Assembly (NCBI GenBank): GCA_937891805.1 | Contig: CALATK010000013.1 | Span: 4,027-68,026, forward strand | Direction of reading: 5' to 3' | From: an uncultured Fibrobacter sp. | GTDB taxonomy: Bacteria > Fibrobacterota > Fibrobacteria > Fibrobacterales > Fibrobacteraceae | Length of the DNA: 64,000 nt | Shown here: in pieces, positions 44,339 to 52,552 of the stretch | How positions within the stretch are numbered: position 1 is the stretch's first letter | How the letters are laid out: each line of letters begins with the position of its first letter | Notes under the pieces: model-generated | What the model was told of the DNA's origin: nothing | The model's database searches: none | Seen by the model: only the letters and a program-made list of their open reading frames with translations | Position numbers and translations under genes: made by a program

Positions 44339-44567
44339 AATAACTCCATTGACAAATATACTCTTTTCTTTGCAGAAAAGCAAGTAATGGGTTTTGCAGT
44401 GTGGGGCATATTCGGTGCTTTGGGCCACGGAATGGTTGTTTTGGGGCGGTGTTTAGTTTATATTTAGGGGTGAGGTTTTGTCCACAAATATTCGCAGCAT
44501 AAAGGATTAGGATTGACCTTGCGGTGGTGGAGACCGCGGCTTGTCCGGCTTAACGGGAATTTGATAA

Positions 44568-45245
44568 ATGAAAATAAACAATTTCTTATTTGTGTTGCTT
44601 GCGGGCCTGGAATTAATGACCGCTTGCACAGACTCATCCTCCAGTTTCGATGCATCTGAAGTATGTCCAGAAAGCGGGCGTGGAACATTCCAAGATGTTC
44701 GAGATGGTCAAGTGTATAAATACATCACCATTGGCGATAGAGTGTGGATGGACCAAAACCTGAATTACCCAGCGGAAACTAGCACTTGCTATGATGAACA
44801 GCAAAGCAATTGTGAAATCTATGGAAGATTGTATTCTGTGCAATATATGAACGATAAACAAAAAAACTTCGGAACTTTTAACCTAGATATCATTGATTCC
44901 ATTTGTCCCCATGGATGGCGTGTCCCCACCTTGGGAGAATGGAATGAAATCGTGGACAGGGTGGATGGAATAAGCCACTTCAAGAACAATGAATGTATGG
45001 ACGTATCACTTTATAGTGGGTATGCAACTTTTTACAACAACCCATCTACAGGCGATCCAGACCCACTTTTTTATGAGGATTTGGGAGAAGGCTTTCGAAT
45101 GTGGGTGACAAGCACATACACTGAACATGGAAGGATGAAAATCTTTTCACCAGATTATGAAGATAGAGTCGATGGTTTTTTGGTAAAAAAACCAAAAGGT
45201 TATTACTCCCTTCGCTGTATAAAAAAAGAAGAATGGGAGTTGTAA
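44568..45245 (+). CDS. Lipoprotein with Fibrobacter major paralogous (FISUMP) domain
   Basis: A 225-residue lipoprotein with a signal peptide whose lipobox is LMTAC (Cys20). The mature part has the FISUMP pattern: DVRDGQVYKYITIGDRVWMD, NLNYPAETSTCYDE, CEIYGRLYSVQYM, ICPHGWRVPTLGEWNEI and a C-terminal SLRCIKK. This domain is expanded in Fibrobacter genomes and its function is unknown. The base composition is visibly more AT-rich than the flanking genes, and it sits next to the toxin-antitoxin pair. Confidence 0.9.
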   Translation: MKINNFLFVLLAGLELMTACTDSSSSFDASEVCPESGRGTFQDVRDGQVYKYITIGDRVWMDQNLNYPAETSTCYDEQQSNCEIYGRLYSVQYMNDKQKNFGTFNLDIIDSICPHGWRVPTLGEWNEIVDRVDGISHFKNNECMDVSLYSGYATFYNNPSTGDPDPLFYEDLGEGFRMWVTSTYTEHGRMKIFSPDYEDRVDGFLVKKPKGYYSLRCIKKEEWEL

Positions 45246-45480
45246 CGCTGGGGGTTTTAGGGGGTGGAACCCCACCTTGGTGGCCATGCGCACTAAGCAA
45301 CAAGTTGTTAAGTGCTGTCCGCCCTTAGGCGAGGGGGTAGGTGGCAACGCAGTGCCGCCGAGGGGGAGCCTTCCCCCTACCAATTTGATATGAATTTCTC
45401 TCGCATCCCTAACCACTAACCACCAACCACTAACGGACTTCGTCCTACTTTTTTTATATTTTCTACGCAAAAATTTTTAA
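45246..45480. repeat. Intergenic GC-rich repeat and CCACTAAC repeats
   Basis: GGGGGTAGGTGGCAACGCAG and GAGGGGGAGCCTTCCCCCT at 45333-45379 match the element at 25028-25073 with scattered differences. CTAACCACTAACCACCAACCACTAAC follows at about 45409-45433. A TATATT-type box for ddh is near 45459. No gene is seen here; a minus-strand frame of 107 codons comes only from the repeat. Confidence 0.55.
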
Positions 45481-45492
45481 CAAGGATATATT

Positions 45493-46476
45493 ATGGCAAA
45501 GATTGCTATTCTCGGTTACGGTAACCTGGGTCGCGGTGTGGAATGCGCCGTGAAGCAGGCTCCGGATATGGAACTCGTCGCCGTTTTCACGCGTCGCGAC
45601 CCCTCCACGGTCAAGATCCAGACGGCGGGCGTTCCGGTGCTGAACGTTTCTGAAATGGAAGCCTGGAAGGGCAAGGTGGACCTGCTCATTATCTGTGGCG
45701 GTTCCGCTACGGACCTGCCGGTGCTCACCCCGAAGTACGCCGCCATGTTCAACGTGATCGACTCCTTCGACACCCACGCCAAGATTCCGCAGCATTTCGC
45801 CGCCGTCGACGCTGCCGCCAAGTCTGCCGGCAACATCGCGATGATTTCTGTGGGTTGGGACCCGGGCATGTTCAGCCTGAACCGCGTGTACGCCCAGTCC
45901 ATCCTTCCGGAAGGCAAGGACTACACGTTCTGGGGCAAGGGCGTTAGCCAGGGCCACAGCGACGCCGTCCGCCGCATCAAGGGCGTGAAGAACGCGAAGC
46001 AGTACACCTGCCCGGTGGAAGCGGCTCTCGAAGCCGTGCGTAGCGGTTCCATGCCGGAACTCACCACCCGCCAGAAGCACACGCGTCTGGTTTACGTGGT
46101 GGCCGAAGAAGGTGCCGACAAGGCCTATATCGAAAACGCCATCAAGACGATGCCGAACTACTTCGACGAATACGACACGACCGTCAACTTCATCAGCGAA
46201 GAAGAATTCAACAAGAACCACAGCGGGCTCGCTCACGGCGGTTTCGTGATTCGTACCGGCAAGACCGGCATGAACTTGGAACACACCCACGTGATCGAAT
46301 ACAGCCTCAAGCTCGATTCCAACCCGGAATTCACGACGAGCGTTCTCGTGGCTTACGCCCGTGCGGCTCTCCGCATGAAGGCTAACGGTCAGACCGGTTG
46401 CAAGACCGTTCTCGACGTGCCGCCTGCATACCTTAGCACTCTGAGCGACGAAGATTTGCGCGCACACTGCTTGTAA
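45493..46476 (+). CDS. ddh: meso-diaminopimelate D-dehydrogenase
   Basis: A 327-residue NADPH-dependent dehydrogenase that makes meso-DAP directly from tetrahydrodipicolinate for lysine and peptidoglycan. NADP binding is at IAILGYGNLGRGVECAV, with VFTRRDPS as the phosphate-specific loop. VIDSFDTHAKIP, SVGWDPGMFSLNR and FWGKGVSQGHSDAVRRI are the DAP-site motifs of this family. AAGGA precedes ATG 45493. The codon bias is strong, like gdhA. Confidence 0.95.
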   Translation: MAKIAILGYGNLGRGVECAVKQAPDMELVAVFTRRDPSTVKIQTAGVPVLNVSEMEAWKGKVDLLIICGGSATDLPVLTPKYAAMFNVIDSFDTHAKIPQHFAAVDAAAKSAGNIAMISVGWDPGMFSLNRVYAQSILPEGKDYTFWGKGVSQGHSDAVRRIKGVKNAKQYTCPVEAALEAVRSGSMPELTTRQKHTRLVYVVAEEGADKAYIENAIKTMPNYFDEYDTTVNFISEEEFNKNHSGLAHGGFVIRTGKTGMNLEHTHVIEYSLKLDSNPEFTTSVLVAYARAALRMKANGQTGCKTVLDVPPAYLSTLSDEDLRAHCL

Positions 46477-46545
46477 TTTAAGCGTCATTCTGAACGAGGG
46501 CGTAGCCCGAAGTGAAGAATCCAGTTCAGCATTTAAATGAAAATT

Positions 46546-46570
46546 GCCTCGGGTAAGTCCCGGGGCTTTT
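46546..46570 (+). terminator. Terminator of ddh
   Basis: GCCTCGGG and CCCGGGGC (46546-46566) form an eight-pair stem with a TAAGT loop, followed by TTTTCC. It lies before the convergent amidohydrolase gene. Confidence 0.7.
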
Positions 46571-46571
46571 C

Positions 46572-47225
46572 CTATAGGAAAAATTTCTGATTGATTTCTA
46601 TTTCGATCCCAACGTAACCCGGGCCGAATTTTTTGCGGAGCGTGGTGGTGAGCCCGTCGGAAGTGCCTTTGTACGGGTAGTTGAAGCGAACTTTCATGGC
46701 GGGGTAGAGTCGCTTGATTTCGGCCTTGATGACTTGCGCGTAGGCGCGTTCTTGCGGGCGTGCGGGGTCGTAAAGGATTCCGATGTCGGTGTTGCGGACT
46801 TTGCCGTTTAGCACAGGCGTAAAGCTGTGGATGCCCAGGTGGATGATTTCCGCTTCCTTGTTTTCCGCGTTCTTGCCGCTATTGCCGCGCGAATCTTTGC
46901 CGATGTTCTGCTGCACGAATTTTTCAATGGCGGCGCGGTATTCGTTCCAATAGGTGGCGGCCTCTGCTTTTGCATTTTCGTTGTTACGCAAATAATCACT
47001 CTTGTTGGTGATGGTGCGGTTCAGGTCCACGAACAGGCGAGAGAACTTTCCTTCGCAAAAGAATTCCGGTTTGGCGAACTTCACCAGCTTGCGGAAAACC
47101 TGAACTGCCCCGATGTCGTAGGCGCGGTGGGTCTTTAGAACCTCGGCAGGAACGACCTTCTTGAACGCGGCGGGTAGGCGATTGCTCGCATGTTCGCAGG
47201 TGAGGATGAGTATTGCTTTAGCCAT
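46572..47225 (-). CDS. N-formylglutamate amidohydrolase family protein
   Basis: A 217-residue zinc amidohydrolase of the FGase fold. The conserved parts are LILTCEHASNRLPAAF (first metal ligands), FSRLFVDLNRT, LGIHSFTPVLNG with the metal His, RNTDIGILYDP and a C-terminal VGIEIEINQKF. FGase-like enzymes cleave N-acyl or gamma-glutamyl-like amides. It is followed on the same strand order by GCS2, ATP-grasp and C39 genes, so the likely role is trimming a glutamyl peptide or tag rather than histidine degradation; no hut genes are near. TATATT lies six bases before the ATG. Confidence 0.88.
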   Translation of the reverse strand: MAKAILILTCEHASNRLPAAFKKVVPAEVLKTHRAYDIGAVQVFRKLVKFAKPEFFCEGKFSRLFVDLNRTITNKSDYLRNNENAKAEAATYWNEYRAAIEKFVQQNIGKDSRGNSGKNAENKEAEIIHLGIHSFTPVLNGKVRNTDIGILYDPARPQERAYAQVIKAEIKRLYPAMKVRFNYPYKGTSDGLTTTLRKKFGPGYVGIEIEINQKFFL

Positions 47226-47231
47226 GTTTTA

Positions 47232-47237
47232 AATATA
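47232..47237 (-). promoter_or_regulatory. -10 box of the amidohydrolase gene
   Basis: On the minus strand TATATT is separated from ATG 47225 by TAAAAC only. There is no Shine-Dalgarno, so the mRNA is probably leaderless. Confidence 0.45.
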
Positions 47238-47362
47238 AAAGGATTGTTTTGTTGATGTCTTCCCCGACTTGGTCGGGGACCTCCTTTTGCTTGAAAAAAT
47301 GAAAGGAGATGCCCGCCAGTTTATCCCGGACATGTTCCGGGACGGGCATGACAAGTTTGGAA

Positions 47363-48595
47363 CTATTCCCCTGTTCCGTATAGCTTGTTCTCTGCGAGGC
47401 AGTGGGCGAGGCGGCCGTATTCATACACGAAATCGTCCCGGTCGGGGTCGGCTCCGACGGCTTTTACCAGGGCGCTGGCGAGGGTTCCGCGCTTGAACAT
47501 CTTTTGAAGCAGTTCCTGAGAATGCTGGGAAATTTTGTCCTTTACCTTCTCGGTGATGCGTTGCACGAGTTCACTTGCCGTGATTTCGCTGGCATTGATT
47601 CCCCAGATTTTCAGGTAATCTTGGTCATTTATCACTGTTTTTTCGGCGGAATGTGTGGTGGCGAGGAGGATTTTCGCTAATGCGTCGGTGTCAAGTGCTC
47701 GAATTTGCGACTCATTCGCAAATCTACCTTCCACAAGACCTTTCAACACGGCGACTTCCCATTCGGCAATGGCAATGTCGGCATCGGGACATTCCTGAAT
47801 GTCAACGAGTCGAATTTCTACGGCTCCGCGGTCAAAGCGGGCGATGGCCCCGCGGCTATTCAAGAAGAAATGATTCAGCAAATGCTCTGGGTCGTAGGGA
47901 GCGATGTCGGCTTTTACGCGGTTGAAAATCTGCTCCTCGTAATCCTTGTAGGTAAACACCGCTTCGGGAATCACCTTGCCCGTAATGCTCGGGATTTTCT
48001 CCTGGTTGTGTCGGTATGTTTCGATTCGTCCGTCCAGGAATCCGCAGTATTTGCTGTCCAAGAACGGGCTTGATGCCGCAATGGCGGGAATCAGCGGCAA
48101 CAGCGCACGAATGGCTGCGTGCAACTTTCCGAATTCTTCGTCGCCATTGAAGGAGAGGGTGATGTGGGTGGATTGCAGGTTTGCCCAGCCGTGCCCCTTG
48201 CAGTTAAAGATGCGGTCGTAGGTCTCGTAAATGTCCAGGCAATCGTAGGGCCAGAGCTTCATCTCGGCGGGGTCCATAAAGGGGTGGGCCGCCGTGGGGA
48301 GCAACATCGCGTTAATGCTCTTGAGCGATTCGTTCGCCTTCAGGATTTCGTGGTGGAATGTCTTGCCCAAGTGCTTGAGGCTATCGACAGGCTGTGCGCA
48401 CTTGAATTCCAGCACATGGCTCACCAGCTCGTTGGAAAGCCCAATCGGTCCGTGCTCCACGTCAGAGAGCTGCTGGCCGTTCTTGTCTTTTCCGAGAGGT
48501 ACATCGGCGCGGGGGAGAACGTTCAAGGAATCACGATCCACGATCATGTATTCCATCTCGATGCCGTAGCGTTGAAAGATTTTAAAGTCACTCAT
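47363..48595 (-). CDS. GCS2-family glutamate-cysteine ligase-like amidoligase
   Basis: A 410-residue protein from ATG 48595 (MSDFKIFQRYGIEMEYMI); the longer frame upstream is made of repeat DNA. It has the GCS2 motifs in order: GIEMEYMIVD (metal Glu), HVLEFKCAQP, WANLQSTHITLSFNG, FLDGRIETYRHNQ and IARFDRGAVEIRLVDIQECP. The family forms amide bonds to glutamate using ATP (glutathione synthesis and relatives). Pairing with an ATP-grasp ligase suggests the first step of a short peptide product. The substrate is unknown. Confidence 0.88.
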   Translation of the reverse strand: MSDFKIFQRYGIEMEYMIVDRDSLNVLPRADVPLGKDKNGQQLSDVEHGPIGLSNELVSHVLEFKCAQPVDSLKHLGKTFHHEILKANESLKSINAMLLPTAAHPFMDPAEMKLWPYDCLDIYETYDRIFNCKGHGWANLQSTHITLSFNGDEEFGKLHAAIRALLPLIPAIAASSPFLDSKYCGFLDGRIETYRHNQEKIPSITGKVIPEAVFTYKDYEEQIFNRVKADIAPYDPEHLLNHFFLNSRGAIARFDRGAVEIRLVDIQECPDADIAIAEWEVAVLKGLVEGRFANESQIRALDTDALAKILLATTHSAEKTVINDQDYLKIWGINASEITASELVQRITEKVKDKISQHSQELLQKMFKRGTLASALVKAVGADPDRDDFVYEYGRLAHCLAENKLYGTGE

Positions 48596-48599
48596 ATTA

Positions 48600-48772
48600 A
48601 AACTTCTTGTTGTAGTGTTATCTTGAGCGCAACGAAGTGGAGTCTCTTTGACCACTTGGCAACTTGTTGCCTTAGTGGGCATGATCCTCGAATGGGGAGA
48701 AAGATCTCTATGCATTTTTCTGTAGATTCTTCGACTTCGAACCTGCGGTTCTTCGCTCAGAATGACACGGGC
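48600..48772. repeat. Dispersed GTCATTCTGAG repeat element
   Basis: This 173-base gap is built of repeat sequence: TTATCTTGAGCGCAACGAAG, then GTAGATTCTTCGACTTCGAA and CGGTTCTTCGCTCAGAATGA. The outer parts are partly inverted (CTTGAGCG and CGCTCAGAATGAC). Related pieces occur at 46484, 50290 and 53056. It separates the GCS2 and ATP-grasp genes and could fold into a large hairpin. No gene is seen. Confidence 0.6.
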
Positions 48773-50284
48773 TTAATAATTCCAGAAATCCTTCTCGTGC
48801 ATTTGCAGTTTATGTTGCGCGGCGTTCATGCGTTCTTCGATGCGGTGGCGCAGCGACCTCATGACGGCGAGGTAAACCTTGCTCTTGCCCACGCCATCTT
48901 CGATGCCCGCGTCGATACTCGGGTTGTCGTTCACCTCGATTACAATCGGGTGTCCGTGCCATTCCTTCAAATCCACACCGTAAAGCCCGTTGCCGATGAG
49001 GCTGCAAATCTTGAGTGCGGTTTTCACGATTCCGTGGGGCACCATCTCGATGGGGATGCTTTCGCACTTGCCCGAAAATTCTTCGCTCTGCTTGTCGTTG
49101 CTTTCCCAGTTGTATATTTGCCAGTGGCCCTTCGCCATGTGGTACTTGCAGGCGTAAAGCGGTTTGCCGTCCAGAACGCCCACACGCCAGTCGAATTCCG
49201 TCGGCGTAAATTCCTGGGCAATCAGCAGGTCGCTGTGCTGGAACATCTCGTCGAGAATCTGTTCCAGTTCTTCCTTGTTGGTCGCCTTCTTCACGCCCAT
49301 CGAAAAACTCGAATCCGGCGACTTGATGACCATCGGGAACCCGATTTCCTTCGCAAGCGTGTGGCGGTTTTCGGCGTGCGCAATAATCGTCTTCGGCGAA
49401 TGAATCTTCGCGGCCTGCATCAGTTCTTGCAGGTACACTTTGTTGGAGCAGCGCAGAATGCTGTCGGGGTCGTCAATGACGGCAATGCCTTGCGACTGCG
49501 CACGGCGGGCAAAGCTGTAGGTGTAATGGTTTACGTTAGTGGTTTCGCGGATAAAGATGGCGTCGAATTCGCCTACGCGGGGGTAGTCCTTCTTGGTAAT
49601 CATCTCCACGCGGAATCCCGTTTCTTCGGCGGCCTTGATAAAGTTCTGAATCGCCTGCGCATTGCTCGGCGGCTCGACTTCATCTGGGTTCGTGAGAATG
49701 CCTAAGTCGTACAGGTAATCTTCTTCCTTGCTGGTGGCGTAACGGGTCTTTTCGAAGTATTCCTGGGCGAATTTATCGACAAATTCCATGTGGGATTCGG
49801 GAATTTCATCCACGCAAATTGGGCGGATGCTCTGAATGAACCACTTCTGCTTGAACACGAATTTCGCGCGCAGAAGCGGTGCCTGGAACAGGCGGTAAAG
49901 TTCCTGCGAAAGCTCCAGGTATTGCGGGCTCACGTTCTGCCCGAAGTAAATCGAAAGCACGAATTCCGTGCCCGTCAGTTTGTGGAAGCTCTTTTGGATC
50001 AGGTTGTCAATTTCGTCGGAAATGTGCTTGATGACTGCCGGAGCCTTGAAATCGCGCATATTCTTGACGCCCGGAATCACCTTGTGCCCGCGGGCCTCGG
50101 CCAGCAACGACACGTAGTAGCCTTTGCTTTGGTAGTTGTAATCGCGGCAAAGGTTGAATACACGCAGGTTGCGTTCGTTAGTGTACTTGCTCGAAATCAG
50201 GTAGTCCTGTGCCGAAATGATATCGATGCCTGGAACGTGCAATTTCCAGTGCTTGGGGTTGTTTACTACTATAAGTTTTTTCAT
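48773..50284 (-). CDS. RimK-like ATP-grasp ligase with RLAN-type N-terminal domain
   Basis: A 503-residue protein. Residues 1-200 match the RLAN domain found before some RimK-like ligases (IDIISAQDYLISSKY, FNLCRDYNYQSKGYYVSLLAEARGH). Residues about 205-475 are ATP-grasp: FDAIFIRETT, the nucleotide lysine in FPMVIKSPDSSFSMGV (Lys321), IAQEFTPTEFDWRVGVLDG, and the metal ligands Glu450 and Asn452 in VIEVNDNPSID. Such enzymes add amino acids to a carboxylate through an acyl phosphate. Genomic company with GCS2, FGase-like and C39-like proteins suggests ribosome-independent peptide synthesis or peptide tagging of a protein. Confidence 0.9.
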   Translation of the reverse strand: MKKLIVVNNPKHWKLHVPGIDIISAQDYLISSKYTNERNLRVFNLCRDYNYQSKGYYVSLLAEARGHKVIPGVKNMRDFKAPAVIKHISDEIDNLIQKSFHKLTGTEFVLSIYFGQNVSPQYLELSQELYRLFQAPLLRAKFVFKQKWFIQSIRPICVDEIPESHMEFVDKFAQEYFEKTRYATSKEEDYLYDLGILTNPDEVEPPSNAQAIQNFIKAAEETGFRVEMITKKDYPRVGEFDAIFIRETTNVNHYTYSFARRAQSQGIAVIDDPDSILRCSNKVYLQELMQAAKIHSPKTIIAHAENRHTLAKEIGFPMVIKSPDSSFSMGVKKATNKEELEQILDEMFQHSDLLIAQEFTPTEFDWRVGVLDGKPLYACKYHMAKGHWQIYNWESNDKQSEEFSGKCESIPIEMVPHGIVKTALKICSLIGNGLYGVDLKEWHGHPIVIEVNDNPSIDAGIEDGVGKSKVYLAVMRSLRHRIEERMNAAQHKLQMHEKDFWNY

Positions 50285-50382
50285 GTTTTCACTTTCGTCA
50301 TCCTGACCCCGTAGGGGGAAGGGTTCAGGCGATTCCTTACTGGATTCCTCGAGGCGTTGCCTCTCGGAATGACGCGGTTGGT
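50285..50382. repeat. Dispersed GTCATCCTGA repeat with two hairpins
   Basis: CGTCATCCTGACCCCGTAGG begins the element, with CCCCGTAGGGGG able to pair. TTCCTCGAGGCGTTGCCTCT and CGGAATGACGCG form the second arm. It has the same GTCATYCTG and GGAATGAC ends as other gaps in the window. Confidence 0.55.
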
Positions 50383-51084
50383 TTATTGTTTCTTATTTTC
50401 TATAACAAGCACGTTGCCGTCGTACGTCATGACGCCGAGCAAGATGCTGTGGAGCAGGCGGAACTTGTCCACCTTGTAGTAAGGAGTCTTGTGAAGGGGG
50501 TTGGTGCCGTCGGGGTCGGCGACCATGAACTGTTTCTTGTCGTCGATGCCGTAAACTACGACGAAGTGCCCCATGGGCTCGCCGTGAATGTCGTCGAAGA
50601 CGGACTTGTCGTCTTTGTCGGTGAATTCCCGCATGCTGCGGTACAGATAGGTGGCCGAAAGTCCGCAAAGAACAGGCACGCCCTTCTTGAAGTATTTTTC
50701 GAACATGGCGGCGCGCAAGTCCTCGAACGCAACCTTGCCGCCCAGGTCGATAAAGCGGATATACGCCTCAATTGCCTTGCGGAGCTTGGGGGCGTGCTTT
50801 GCCTTGTGCAAGAGTTCCAGCTTTGCCTTCAGTTCCGGCATGCTGAGGGTGCTCCAGGTGGGGTCCAGGAGCGTCAGGTTGTAGGAATGCAGCGTGACTT
50901 TGAACCCGCGCTTCAGGGCGTCGATGCCGAGGAAAACGCCGAGGGTGCCTCCGTCTTCCAAAAATTCGATTTCGGAGATGAGCTGCTTCAGGGAAATCTT
51001 GTAGCCCAGGTGGTTGTAAACAGCCTGCAGGCTGGTGGGCCCGCAGGTAACATCGTCGGGCTGCTGTAATATCTTTATATCCAT
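50383..51084 (-). CDS. C39-like papain-fold cysteine peptidase
   Basis: A 233-residue cytoplasmic protein with no signal peptide. The nucleophile is Cys14 in QQPDDVTCGPTSLQAVYNHL, and the His is probably His173 in GEPMGHFVVVYGID, with Asp190 in MVADPDG. This is the C39/bacteriocin-peptidase-like papain fold, without an ABC transporter. It is the first gene of the set with the ATP-grasp and GCS2 ligases. It may process or remove the amidated peptide. A transglutaminase-like role is an alternative for this fold. Confidence 0.82.
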   Translation of the reverse strand: MDIKILQQPDDVTCGPTSLQAVYNHLGYKISLKQLISEIEFLEDGGTLGVFLGIDALKRGFKVTLHSYNLTLLDPTWSTLSMPELKAKLELLHKAKHAPKLRKAIEAYIRFIDLGGKVAFEDLRAAMFEKYFKKGVPVLCGLSATYLYRSMREFTDKDDKSVFDDIHGEPMGHFVVVYGIDDKKQFMVADPDGTNPLHKTPYYKVDKFRLLHSILLGVMTYDGNVLVIENKKQ

Positions 51085-51181
51085 CGTTTTGCCTTTAAAT
51101 GCCTTTTAAGCCGGAGGTATATCCGTTCTCGTCTGGCGGCTGCCGGGAGGTTTTCCCGGGTCGTCGATGGCGTGTGAAAAA

Positions 51182-52495
51182 CTATTCTTTTTCCAGGCAG
51201 TTGTCCATAGCGGCGATAATCTTTTTCTTGTCCATGTGCTGGCCGATAAAGACCAGACGGTTGGTGCGGTCGCCGTATTTTTCGTCCCAGATGTTCTTGA
51301 GCTGCGGGTTTTCGCGCAGTAGCTGGTCTTGTACGGCCTTGCTTTCGGCGGCGAACCATCGCCCGAAATTTTGGGCGGAGGCCTGCTTGCCAGCCTGCTC
51401 GAACAGGTAACTTTCTGTCGGTTCGTCACTGAACCACATGAGTCCCTTGGTACGGATGATGCAACTGGGATAGTCGTCCAAGAATTCCTCAAACTTTTTG
51501 CGGTTCACAGGCGGGCGGCGCTCATAGACGAAGGTGCTGATGCCGTATTCGTCGCCATGGGGATGGTCCTTGTCGTGGTGGTGGCCGCAATGGCAGACCC
51601 CGTGTTCGTGGTCGCAATGGCTGTGGTCTTCTTCATCGTGGTCATCGTGATGGTGGTGATGCTCGTGCTCGTCATGATCGTGGTCATCATCGTGATCGTG
51701 ATCATCATCGTGATCGTGATGATGATGTTCATGCTCGTCATGGTCATCATCCATGTCGTTGTCCGTCTTGTTGAGCTCGATGGCCCAACGGCTGGACTCC
51801 GCCACCTTCTCGAAATCGAACAGCTTGGTGTCCAGGACTTCTTTCATGTCAACCTTGCCGAAGTTGGTCTCGATCATCTTGGCTGTGGGCTGCAAGGCCT
51901 TCACTACGGCCTTCACGTGTTCCAGGTCGCCCTTGGAAAGCATGTCCACCTTGTTCAGGATAACCGTATTGCAAAATTCGATCTGCTGGATCAAGAGGTT
52001 TGCGATGTCTTCTTCTTCCAGGTCCTTGTCCAGGAGCTTTTCGCCACCGCCGAATTCGTCGGCCAGGCGGAGCGCGTCTACCACGGCGGCGATGTTGTCC
52101 AGGTGGCAGGCCAGACGCTGGCCGTTCTTGCCCTGCAGCTGGCTTCCGGCCATGCAGATGGTCTGGGCGATAGGTACCGGCTCGCAGATACCGCTGGCTT
52201 CAATCAGTATGTAGTCGAACTTGCCCATCTCCAGGATTTCGGCAATCTGTTCCAGCAAATCAGCCTTCAGGGAGCAGCAGATGCAGCCGTTGCTGAGGGG
52301 AACTACCTTTCCGGAATCTTCCTTGGTGATGTTTCCGCCTTTCTCGATGAGGGTCTGGTCAATGTTCACCTCGCCGATATCGTTTACGATAACGGCCACG
52401 TGGTAGCCCTGCTGGTTGTTGAGGATGTAGTTGAGAAGGGTGGTTTTTCCGGCTCCGAGGTAACCGGTGAGCAGCGTAATAGGTACTGATTTCAT
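51182..52495 (-). CDS. CobW/G3E-family GTPase with long His-rich stretch
   Basis: A 437-residue metal chaperone or insertase GTPase from ATG 52495, with AAAGGA upstream. Walker A is GYLGAGKT (residues 11-18) and the metal motif is GCICCSL (71-74, CxCC). SKGD with NKVD-type specificity lies near residue 170. Residues about 235-310 contain dozens of His and Asp (HEHHHHDHDDDHDHDD and CHCGHHHDKDHPHGD), a strong zinc- or nickel-binding insert. The CobW C-terminal domain follows (RTKGLMWFSDEP). It probably delivers zinc under limitation; no Zur box is obvious upstream. Confidence 0.92.
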   Translation of the reverse strand: MKSVPITLLTGYLGAGKTTLLNYILNNQQGYHVAVIVNDIGEVNIDQTLIEKGGNITKEDSGKVVPLSNGCICCSLKADLLEQIAEILEMGKFDYILIEASGICEPVPIAQTICMAGSQLQGKNGQRLACHLDNIAAVVDALRLADEFGGGEKLLDKDLEEEDIANLLIQQIEFCNTVILNKVDMLSKGDLEHVKAVVKALQPTAKMIETNFGKVDMKEVLDTKLFDFEKVAESSRWAIELNKTDNDMDDDHDEHEHHHHDHDDDHDHDDDHDHDEHEHHHHHDDHDEEDHSHCDHEHGVCHCGHHHDKDHPHGDEYGISTFVYERRPPVNRKKFEEFLDDYPSCIIRTKGLMWFSDEPTESYLFEQAGKQASAQNFGRWFAAESKAVQDQLLRENPQLKNIWDEKYGDRTNRLVFIGQHMDKKKIIAAMDNCLEKE

Positions 52496-52552
52496 TTCGA
52501 TTCCTTTGAATTGCAAGCGCCCACTGCTTGTAGTGAAAACAGTGGAGCCTGC

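Noticed and set aside
45147-45470. A 107-codon minus-strand frame over the end of the FISUMP gene.
   Set aside because: Its sequence comes from the GC-rich dispersed repeat and the antisense strand of the lipoprotein, and it has no ribosome site.
48119-49705. A 528-codon plus-strand frame.
   Set aside because: It lies antisense to the GCS2 and ATP-grasp genes and across repeat DNA; both minus-strand genes have intact catalytic motifs.
48600-50382. Repeat blocks between the amidoligase genes considered as a CRISPR array.
   Set aside because: The copies are unequal, lack constant spacers and occur singly between genes; no cas gene is present.
51329-52489. A 386-codon plus-strand frame rich in Val, Met and Ile that looks like a membrane protein.
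   Set aside because: It is the antisense reading of the CobW gene; the hydrophobic run is the complement of the His/Asp-rich stretch.
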